A DNA stretch of 10,464 nt. Source: Kiritimatiellales bacterium. GTDB lineage: Bacteria > Verrucomicrobiota > Kiritimatiellia > Kiritimatiellales > Pontiellaceae. The notes beneath the pieces are model-generated. The model had not been told where the DNA came from. It saw nothing but the letters and a program-made list of their open reading frames with translations, and ran no database searches. Both the position numbers and the translations under genes were made by a program. Positions 4,680-10,464 of this stretch are shown here, piece after piece (the stretch's first letter is position 1; each line of letters opens with the position of its first letter). The stretch covers positions 1 to 10,464 of the forward strand of contig JABDQT010000090.1 of NCBI GenBank assembly GCA_013042165.1, written 5' to 3'.

Positions 4680-5885
4680 ATGAAACCAACGCAACCTGAC
4701 AGCCACGGCCATTTTGGTGATTATGGCGGAATGTATGTGCCTGAAACGCTGATGGAGCCCTTGAACGAGCTCACGCGGGTGTACAAACAGGTCCGCCGGG
4801 ATCCCGAGTTTAAAAAAGAACTACAGTATTACCTGCGCGAATATGTCGGCCGGCCAACTCCGCTCTCGTATGCCGAACGCATGACCCGCGAGCTGGGAAC
4901 GGCCAAGATCTATCTAAAGCGTGAAGACCTCTGCCACACCGGTGCGCACAAGATCAACAACTCCATGGGGCAGATCCTGTTGGCCCGGCGCATGGGCAAG
5001 CAGCGCATTATCGCCGAAACCGGTGCCGGACAGCACGGCGTGGCAACCGCAACCGTCTGTGCCATGTTCGGTCTCGAATGCGTGGTCTACATGGGCAAGG
5101 TTGACATGGAGCGTCAGGCGCTCAACGTGTTCCGCATGGAAAGCCTCGGAGCCACGGTGGTGCCGGTCACGGTAGGGCAGGCGACGCTCAAGGAAGCCGT
5201 AAACGAGGCCATGCGCGATTGGGTCACGAATATCCGTACCACGCACTATATTCTGGGATCCGCCCTCGGGGCTCATCCGTATCCGATGATGGTGCGCGAT
5301 TTTCAGAGTGTGATCGGACGCGAGGCGCGCAAGCAGATCCTGAAGGCGGAAGGCCGGTTGCCTTCAGCCCTCATCGCCTGTGTCGGCGGAGGCAGCAACT
5401 CCATCGGCCTCTTTCATCCGTTCATCAAGGATGGAGGCGTGCGCATGATCGGCGTGGAGGCCGGCGGCTTCGGGATTGCCGGAGGCATGCATGCGGCTCG
5501 ATTCGCACAGGACAAGATCGGCATACTGCAAGGCACAAAGACCTATGTTTTGCAGGACAACGACGGGCAGATTGCCCTGACCCACTCGATCAGCGCGGGG
5601 CTCGACTATGCCGCCGTCGGTCCGGAACACAGTCTGCTGCGTGATCTTGGACGAACCGAATATTCCTATGTCACCGACGAAGAGGCGGTGGACGGTTTCG
5701 ACAAGCTCTCTCAATGGGAAGGCATTCTGCCTGCGCTCGAAAGCTCGCATGCCGTTGCATGGACGGTAAAGAATGCGGCCTCGTTCTCCAAAGAGGATCT
5801 GCTCATCATCAACGTCTCGGGTCGCGGCGACAAGGATGTGCAGCAGATCGCCGAGTGGAAGCAAAAGCGCGCCGCCGAAAAGTAA
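4680..5885 (+). CDS. trpB: tryptophan synthase beta chain
   Basis: PLP enzyme that condenses indole with L-serine to give L-tryptophan, normally in an alpha2-beta2 complex with TrpA that channels the indole. The 401-residue product has the TrpB1-type N-terminus [15 protein letters not shown] (11-25). The PLP Schiff-base Lys91 lies in HTGAHKINN and the catalytic Glu113 in [11 protein letters not shown]. The phosphate-binding loop is GGGSNSIG (236-243), PALESSHA (351-358) follows, and SGRGDKD (380-386) holds the Ser that contacts the PLP ring nitrogen. GRPTPL (57-62) is also conserved. All key residues are intact and the length is normal. This is the TrpA-dependent TrpB1 class rather than the longer TrpB2. 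The start is supported by TGAGG (4667-4671) with an 8-nt spacer. trpA is not adjacent on either side; yicC follows after 88 nt. Confidence 0.97.
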   Translation: MKPTQPDSHGHFGDYGGMYVPETLMEPLNELTRVYKQVRRDPEFKKELQYYLREYVGRPTPLSYAERMTRELGTAKIYLKREDLCHTGAHKINNSMGQILLARRMGKQRIIAETGAGQHGVATATVCAMFGLECVVYMGKVDMERQALNVFRMESLGATVVPVTVGQATLKEAVNEAMRDWVTNIRTTHYILGSALGAHPYPMMVRDFQSVIGREARKQILKAEGRLPSALIACVGGGSNSIGLFHPFIKDGGVRMIGVEAGGFGIAGGMHAARFAQDKIGILQGTKTYVLQDNDGQIALTHSISAGLDYAAVGPEHSLLRDLGRTEYSYVTDEEAVDGFDKLSQWEGILPALESSHAVAWTVKNAASFSKEDLLIINVSGRGDKDVQQIAEWKQKRAAEK

Positions 5886-5973
5886 TACGGCATTGCTCGG
5901 CGATCAAAATGCGTGACACCGGCCGTGAAATCCTAAAATCTTATCAGTTCAAAGGTTTTATCAAGGAAAAGGT

Positions 5974-6855
5974 ATGGCACTGAAAAGTATGACGGGTTTT
6001 GGCGAAGGGGCGGCGACCCGAGCGGGTATCCGCGTTGCGGTCGAGCTCAGCTCTGTCAACCGTAAGCAGCTGGACATCCATGTTTCCCTGCCGCGCAACC
6101 TGGTCACGCTCGACGCACAGTTGCAGCAGCTGGTTCGGGCCGAATTCAGCCGCGGCCGCGTGTCCGGCATTGTCCGCGTCGAAGCCGCTGACGGATCGAT
6201 GGGCGCCGTGAAGGTTGATCAGCGGCTGGCTGCGGCCTATGTCGCGGGAATCCGGAAGACGGCCGAAAAGCTCAAGCTTGCGGACGACCTCGGCGCTCAG
6301 AGCATATGCAGTCTGCCCGGAGTCGTTTCGGTCGAGCAGGAAGAGATGGATGCCGACCATGTTTCCGCGGTGCTGGGCGAAGCCACCACCAAAGCACTGC
6401 GCGGTATGGCGCGCATGCGCCTGGCCGAGGGGAAGGCACTGGAGAAGGATCTGCGCGACCGGCTTGGCCTGCTGGACAATCTCCTGAAGTCGATCCGAGA
6501 AGCGGCACCGACGGTGGTTTCCGCTTATCGGGAAAAGCTGTTCGCGCGGTTGGAAGAAGCGGGGCTTCAGGATTTGGCGTCCGATGAGCGGGTCGTGAAG
6601 GAGGTCGCGCTGTTTGCTGATCGCTGCGACATCAGCGAGGAATTGACCCGCTTGAAAAGCCATCTGTCGCAGGCGCGCAAGCTGCTCCGCGCTGCGGGGC
6701 CGATCGGCCGCACGCTCGATTTCCTCTGTCAGGAACTTTTTCGCGAAATCAATACGATTGGCTCCAAGGCCAATGAGATCGACATCACGCGCTCCGTCGT
6801 CGCATTCAAGACCGAGCTGGAGCGGATCCGTGAGCAGGTTCAAAACATTGAATAA
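5974..6855 (+). CDS. yicC: YicC/YloC-family endoribonuclease
   Basis: A 293-residue cytoplasmic protein of the YicC/YloC family, members of which have been described as endoribonucleases involved in RNA turnover. The family's N-terminal signature is present as KSMTGFG (4-10), with VELSSVNRKQLDIHVSLP (23-40) and the FSRGRVSG stretch (58-65). The C-terminal domain (DUF1732) shows DISEELTRLKSHL (219-231), GRTLDFLCQELFREINTIGS (245-264), then KANEIDI, ending in REQVQNIE. These are the most conserved family stretches and include the acidic DISEE cluster. Length is typical at about 290. The start is supported by AAGGA (5963-5967) with a 6-nt spacer. gmk starts 13 nt after the stop; yicC-gmk is a widely conserved pair. 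The trpB gene upstream is a less usual neighbour. Confidence 0.93.
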   Translation: MALKSMTGFGEGAATRAGIRVAVELSSVNRKQLDIHVSLPRNLVTLDAQLQQLVRAEFSRGRVSGIVRVEAADGSMGAVKVDQRLAAAYVAGIRKTAEKLKLADDLGAQSICSLPGVVSVEQEEMDADHVSAVLGEATTKALRGMARMRLAEGKALEKDLRDRLGLLDNLLKSIREAAPTVVSAYREKLFARLEEAGLQDLASDERVVKEVALFADRCDISEELTRLKSHLSQARKLLRAAGPIGRTLDFLCQELFREINTIGSKANEIDITRSVVAFKTELERIREQVQNIE

Positions 6856-6868
6856 AATACAAGAAGCC

Positions 6869-7519
6869 ATGGAATCCAATACGCACCGACTTATCCAGCG
6901 AGATCCGCCCGCTTCGCCCCGGCCGGCCCGGCCTTTGATGCTGGTGGTTTCCGCGCCATCCGGAGCGGGAAAGAGCACGTTATGCAACCGCCTTGTCGAG
7001 GAGTTCCCGAACATCTCATATTCGATCTCCTGCACCACGCGGGAACCGCGGGGCGAGGAGAAGGATGGCGTCCACTATTTTTTCCTGTCCAAAAAGGAGT
7101 TCAAGGAGCGCACCCGTAACGGTGAATTCCTGGAATATGCCAAGGTGCATGGCAACTTTTACGGAACTCTGGAGGACACGGTCTTGTTTGCCATGGAAGA
7201 GGGGCGGCATGTCCTGCTGGACATCGATGTGCAGGGGGCAAAGCAGATTCGTGAATCTCTGGCACAGCTCGATCCAAGACATCCAATCCGTAGAGGTTTC
7301 ACCGACATCTTTATTTCACCGCCCTCCTTCGAAGAGCTTGAACGGCGACTGCGCGGCCGGGCTACCGACAAGGAAAAGGTCATCCGCAAACGCCTGCAGA
7401 ATGCAAAAGACGAGATGGCGTTTGCATCGGAATATTCCCATCAGATCATAAACGATGATCTCGAAGCGGCTTACCAGGAACTCAGGAATGTGATTCTGGT
7501 GGCTACCGGCCAGGCCTGA
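6869..7519 (+). CDS. gmk: guanylate kinase
   Basis: Phosphorylates GMP (and dGMP) to GDP with ATP, an essential step of purine nucleotide supply in the cytoplasm. The 216-residue product has the P-loop SAPSGAGKST at 28-37. The GMP-binding stretch SISCTTREPRGEEKDGVHYF follows, then FLEYAKVHGNFYGT with the conserved Glu and Tyr that contact the base, then LLDIDVQGAKQIR. The lid segment RLRGRATDKEKVIRKRL holds the Arg residues that bind phosphates. Length is near the usual 205-210, with about 20 extra Pro/Arg-rich residues at the N-terminus. Start choice: 6869 lies 13 nt after the yicC stop, and only a weak AAGAAG precedes it. An ATG at 6938 would remove the leader but has no binding site, and a frame from 6758 would lie deep in yicC. 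It converges with the minus-strand transporter, whose stop lies 8 nt away. Confidence 0.95.
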   Translation: MESNTHRLIQRDPPASPRPARPLMLVVSAPSGAGKSTLCNRLVEEFPNISYSISCTTREPRGEEKDGVHYFFLSKKEFKERTRNGEFLEYAKVHGNFYGTLEDTVLFAMEEGRHVLLDIDVQGAKQIRESLAQLDPRHPIRRGFTDIFISPPSFEELERRLRGRATDKEKVIRKRLQNAKDEMAFASEYSHQIINDDLEAAYQELRNVILVATGQA

Positions 7520-7527
7520 CGCGCGGT

Positions 7528-9759
7528 TCAGCCCTTATTCGTGATGCCGATGACCGTCCGGAATTCAATCGGCTCGGCAGCGAGAACGAGCGCCAGCGGC
7601 GGCATACCCTTCGTCTTTTCCATGAGGGTCTCATAGTATGCGCTGTATTCCTCCACCGATTCCTCGTCGCCGGGAGGTCGCATGCCCATAAAGACCAGTC
7701 CGGCATCGCCGGAGGATTGGCGGATCGTTTCCAGATAGCTCGGCAGCTGCTTTATCAGCACCTCCGCTTCCGCAGGAATACGCTGTTCTTCGATGAATTT
7801 TTCGAGGCGTTCTACTGCTGCTGTGCGCTCCTCTTCCGTTTTGACAATGGTTTTAATCACCAGTCTGGACTGTTTCCATACCGGACTTTTCTGGATCTGG
7901 TAGGCGAGAGTGAGCATAAGGCCGATATTGTCGGTATTACCGCCCCACCACACATGAATCTCTTCCGCATCCTCCGACGTATCCGCATCGTCTTCGCGCA
8001 GCATGACGAGGTTGCGCTCTGTGCGGTACACCAGCCGAATGAGGTCGGCAAACTCGGTGAAGCTGGAACGATTTTCCGTATCGCCCAGCAGAATGGTATT
8101 CGGCACCAACGGGCCGTAGCCATAGGCGCGTACCAGGGATTTTGCGCCGGTCAGCATGTCGGGGGCCGGAAAAATTTTCACCATGGCCTCCACTTCGCGC
8201 TTGATCAGATATTCGCGCATCGTTGCTTCCGTGCTCTTCACTTTCTCCGCCGACCAGTCTTCCACGGGCAGGATGCTGGCCACCGTCAGTGCGCTGCTGC
8301 TCTGTGCGAGCGAGTAGGCCATCTCAACCAGATGCCAGCGCGACTGGGGTGATCCGCTCAGCGCGAGAATGTTGGGTTGCCAGGAGCGCTCGTCCGGCTT
8401 GAGTCTGCTGAGCTGCTGGATGGCAAAGCGTGCGACCAGGGTAAGTATGCCGTACCGCATGTCGCCCCACTGTGCATTCATCTTACGCCGTTTCATCATA
8501 TAATAAACACCACCGGTGACCACCACGGCCGTGATGGTTGCGCCCGCATCGATCATGAGCATCACGGTGAAACACCCGACGGCACCGAGGAGTGAAATAC
8601 CATAGTGTACCTTGAACTTGGGCCGCCACGACGGGCTTTGGATCAGACCCTCCAGTCCGGCCGACAGATTAAGCAGTCCGTACGCGGTCAGGAAAAACAT
8701 GGAGAGGATCGGTGCAATCAGGTTGAGGTCGCCCAGTACGACCGCCGCCATCGCGACCACGAAAGAGATGGCGGTCGCAATACGCGGATCGGCCTTATCC
8801 TTGCCGAAGCCGCGTCCGATAAAGCGCGGAATCACCCGGTCGTTGGCCAGCGCCTGCAGCATGCGCGGCGCGCCGAGCAGGGAGCCGAGTGCGCTCGAAA
8901 GCGAGGCCGCAAAAACACCGATGATGATCAGGAAGCCAAAGCGTGCAATGGTCGCCATGATATTGAGATCCACCAACAGGATCTCCGGGTTATCGATCTT
9001 TGCGGCGATGAAGAGCGGCAGTGCCATGTAGACCAGATAGCCCGTACCCACCGCCGCAAGCGTGCCCAGCGGAAGCGACTTGGCCGGATTCTTCAGGTCG
9101 CCCGAAAGCCCGAGCCCCGCCTCGATGCCGGTGACCGCCGGGAAAAACACCGCGAACACCGCCCAGAAACCGAGCTTGGTGGGTACCATTGTGCCGGGTT
9201 CGACCAGCAGTGATGCGGAGTCCGGATTGCCCATGAAAAAGGAGACCAGCGAAGCGCCGATGGCTATGAAGATGAAAAACTGCACCTTCAGGGCAAGGTC
9301 GGCTGAAATATAGGCCAGGGCCGTCAGAACGAACAGGGTGGCTGCTGAAATGACCTTCACGGCGATGGCCGGATCCAGCATGGGCAATGGATTGACCACG
9401 GCCATGAGCGCTTCCGAAAAACCGGCGATATAAAAGGCCACCCCGAATGTGCGGGCAAAAAAGAGCGGCAGGCCGATCGCTGCTCCCGCCTCGAGGCCGA
9501 GAGAGCGGGATATGATATAGTAGGTTCCGCCGATGCCCACCTTCATGTTGGTCGCCATGGCGGAAATCGAGAGCGTGGTCAAAAAGGTGATCGAGGTGGC
9601 GAGCGTAACAATCAACAACGTGAAGGGGAGTCCGACGTTGCCGAGCACCCAGCCGAAGCGCAGATACATGATCACGCCGAAGATGGTCAGTACGCTGGGG
9701 GTGTAGACACCTTTGAAGGTTCCGAAGGAATAGCCCTGCTTTTCAGCCTGTTCGCCCAT
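7528..9759 (-). CDS. cation-chloride cotransporter (SLC12/CCC family, APC superfamily)
   Basis: A 743-residue inner-membrane symporter resembling animal NKCC/KCC proteins. TM1 reads GTFKGVYTPSVLTIFGVIMY and continues LRFGWVLG, close to the NKCC form FDGVFTPTVLSIFGVILFLRLGW. The TM3 region has GGTYYIISRSLG and then VAFYIAGF, in which Tyr110 aligns with the Tyr that coordinates K+ in NKCC/KCC (His in the K+-independent NCC). TGIEAG.GLSGDLKNPAKSLP (about 210-231), NLIAPILSMFFLTAY (about 346-360) and PSWRPKFK (376-383) are also family hallmarks. About 12 helices end near residue 425. The C-terminal 310 residues form the soluble CCC domain, including EIHVWWGGNTDNIGL (about 600-614), like IDVWWLFDDGGL in NKCC. 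The start at ATG 9759 is preceded by GGAA. A TTG at 9804 would add 15 residues and has no well-placed site. The ions carried are inferred, probably Cl- with K+. Confidence 0.85.
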   Translation of the reverse strand: MGEQAEKQGYSFGTFKGVYTPSVLTIFGVIMYLRFGWVLGNVGLPFTLLIVTLATSITFLTTLSISAMATNMKVGIGGTYYIISRSLGLEAGAAIGLPLFFARTFGVAFYIAGFSEALMAVVNPLPMLDPAIAVKVISAATLFVLTALAYISADLALKVQFFIFIAIGASLVSFFMGNPDSASLLVEPGTMVPTKLGFWAVFAVFFPAVTGIEAGLGLSGDLKNPAKSLPLGTLAAVGTGYLVYMALPLFIAAKIDNPEILLVDLNIMATIARFGFLIIIGVFAASLSSALGSLLGAPRMLQALANDRVIPRFIGRGFGKDKADPRIATAISFVVAMAAVVLGDLNLIAPILSMFFLTAYGLLNLSAGLEGLIQSPSWRPKFKVHYGISLLGAVGCFTVMLMIDAGATITAVVVTGGVYYMMKRRKMNAQWGDMRYGILTLVARFAIQQLSRLKPDERSWQPNILALSGSPQSRWHLVEMAYSLAQSSSALTVASILPVEDWSAEKVKSTEATMREYLIKREVEAMVKIFPAPDMLTGAKSLVRAYGYGPLVPNTILLGDTENRSSFTEFADLIRLVYRTERNLVMLREDDADTSEDAEEIHVWWGGNTDNIGLMLTLAYQIQKSPVWKQSRLVIKTIVKTEEERTAAVERLEKFIEEQRIPAEAEVLIKQLPSYLETIRQSSGDAGLVFMGMRPPGDEESVEEYSAYYETLMEKTKGMPPLALVLAAEPIEFRTVIGITNKG

Positions 9760-9785
9760 AATCGTTCCAATCGTTGGACGCAAGT

Positions 9786-9833
9786 CTTCCAGACCTTCGG
9801 GCAAAAGGAAAGCAATCTTCCGCAGTCTGGAAG
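9786..9833 (-). other. 9-bp inverted repeat between the RND and CCC genes
   Basis: CTTCCAGAC (9786-9794) and GTCTGGAAG (9825-9833) are exact reverse complements around a 30-nt loop that itself contains GGAA...TTCC. It fills most of the 79-nt gap between the two minus-strand genes and has no T-run after it in the transcribed direction. It may be an intercistronic mRNA structure or an operator. Its presence in front of ATG 9759 weakly argues against the TTG start at 9804, which would place the downstream arm within coding sequence. Confidence 0.35.
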
Positions 9834-9838
9834 CCGGA

Positions 9839-10464
9839 CTATCTGCGCTTCACGATACGGCCGCAGTCTTCGAGAATCATGGTCAGCGCCGGAATCAGCA
9901 ACAGGGTGATACCGGTTGCGAACAGGATGCCGAAGCCCAGCGAAATCGCCATCGGAATCAGGAAGCGCGCCTGTCGCGACGTTTCGAGAATCATCGGCAT
10001 CAGGCCAAAGAAGGTGGTCAGGGTGGTCAGGATGATGGGCCGGAAGCGCTGGATGCCGGCGGAGACGACGGCATCGTGCATGTTGGCCCCTTCGCGCCGG
10101 CGCTGGTTGGCAAAGTCGATAAACACGAGTGAGTCGTTCACCACCACGCCCGAGAGCGCCACCACGCCGAACAGGCTCATCAGGCTGAGGCTGTAGCCCA
10201 ACAGCAGATGGCCGACCACCGCCCCCACGATGCCGAACGGAATGGATACCATGATGATCATCGGCTGCCAGTAGCTCTTGAAGGGAACCGCCAGCAGGAT
10301 GTAGATCAGAATAAGCGCGGTATACAAACCGCTGATGAGGCCGCCGACGCTTTCCCTTCGATCCGCCTGCCGGCCTTCGAAGGAGTAGGAGAGCCCTGCA
10401 TATTTCTGCATGACTTCCGGGAGTATGTCTTCCTTGAGCACGGCCAGCATCTGAGGTGCCTGAT
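9839..10464 (-). CDS. RND efflux transporter (HAE1/AcrB-like), C-terminal fragment
   Basis: About 208 residues up to a TAG stop (9841-9839); the gene enters from beyond the right edge and the frame is open there. RND pumps are about 1,000-residue inner-membrane proton antiporters that export drugs, metals or lipophiles, usually with a periplasmic adaptor and an outer-membrane channel. Visible in order: [19 protein letters not shown], the end of the second periplasmic loop; a helix [55 protein letters not shown], the conserved TM10-11 signature; [20 protein letters not shown]; and a last helix ending PALTMIL. The proton-relay Asp pair of TM4 is outside the window. Wording such as SYSFEG and VVNDSL fits the AcrB/MexB-like clade common in marine and PVC bacteria. 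The CCC transporter follows about 79 nt downstream on the same strand and may share the transcript. The substrate is unknown. Confidence 0.92.
   Translation of the reverse strand, partial: QAPQMLAVLKEDILPEVMQKYAGLSYSFEGRQADRRESVGGLISGLYTALILIYILLAVPFKSYWQPMIIMVSIPFGIVGAVVGHLLLGYSLSLMSLFGVVALSGVVVNDSLVFIDFANQRRREGANMHDAVVSAGIQRFRPIILTTLTTFFGLMPMILETSRQARFLIPMAISLGFGILFATGITLLLIPALTMILEDCGRIVKRR

Noticed and set aside
5944..7038. Minus-strand open frame of 364 codons opposite yicC and the start of gmk
   Set aside because: Overlaps two well-identified genes with intact motifs and shows no recognisable domain.
7513..7539. Possible bidirectional terminator between gmk and the CCC gene
   Set aside because: GGCCTGA and TCAGCC can pair only with a bulge, and the following CTTATT is not a real T-run; too weak to call.
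8605..9213. Plus-strand open frame opposite the CCC transporter
   Set aside because: The highly charged Arg/Glu/His composition is the complement of membrane-helix codons; it is a shadow frame.
1..10464. Search for defence systems, CRISPR, tRNA or rRNA genes and intact insertion sequences
   Set aside because: No regularly spaced repeats, no cloverleaf-like segments, no transposase catalytic motifs or terminal repeats flanking a transposase gene were seen; apart from the gaps described, the window holds ordinary chromosomal genes.

Overview
The window reads as chromosomal DNA from a GC-rich bacterium: dense, mostly short-spaced housekeeping genes with GC-rich codon use and AAGGAG-type ribosome binding sites. 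One intergenic gap is filled with short repeats and degenerate palindromes of the kind that recur in some PVC-group genomes (Kiritimatiellota, Lentisphaerota, Planctomycetota). I would guess a Kiritimatiellota-like marine or anaerobic organism. This rests on overall impression only; no marker gene here settles it.

Layout. (1) 1-669: the 3' end of thymidylate synthase (thyA) followed by dihydrofolate reductase (folA), a classic dTMP/folate pair. (2) 670-1273: about 600 bases without an intact gene. The first part is a mosaic of short direct and inverted repeats. The second is a perfect 12-bp palindrome beside a TTGACA box, followed by about 63 codons resembling the N-terminal end of a tyrosine recombinase, open in frame into the next gene. 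(3) 1274-2254: a stand-alone DRE-TIM metallolyase (HMGL-like aldolase) of unknown substrate. (4) 2351-4528: a tight run of a flavodoxin-fold NAD(P)H oxidoreductase, phosphoribosylanthranilate isomerase (trpF) and glutamyl-Q tRNA(Asp) synthetase (gluQRS), with 4-nt or overlapping junctions. (5) 4680-7519: tryptophan synthase beta (trpB), the YicC/YloC endoribonuclease-family gene and guanylate kinase (gmk). A 45-codon ORF with tandem Trp codons sits between gluQRS and trpB. (6) 7528-10464, minus strand, convergent with gmk: a bacterial cation-chloride cotransporter (SLC12/CCC family) preceded by the C-terminal end of an RND efflux pump that runs off the window.

How the genes fit together. thyA and folA regenerate tetrahydrofolate used in dTMP synthesis. 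trpF and trpB are two steps of tryptophan synthesis, separated by the tRNA-modification gene gluQRS and with no trpA in view. yicC-gmk is a widely conserved pair (RNA turnover and GMP phosphorylation). The minus-strand pair are membrane transporters.

I see no defence system, CRISPR array, tRNA, rRNA or intact mobile element. The least ordinary features are the recombinase-like fragment with its promoter-like palindrome in front of the aldolase, the broken-up trp genes, the Trp-Trp mini-ORF before trpB, and the complete eukaryote-like CCC transporter.
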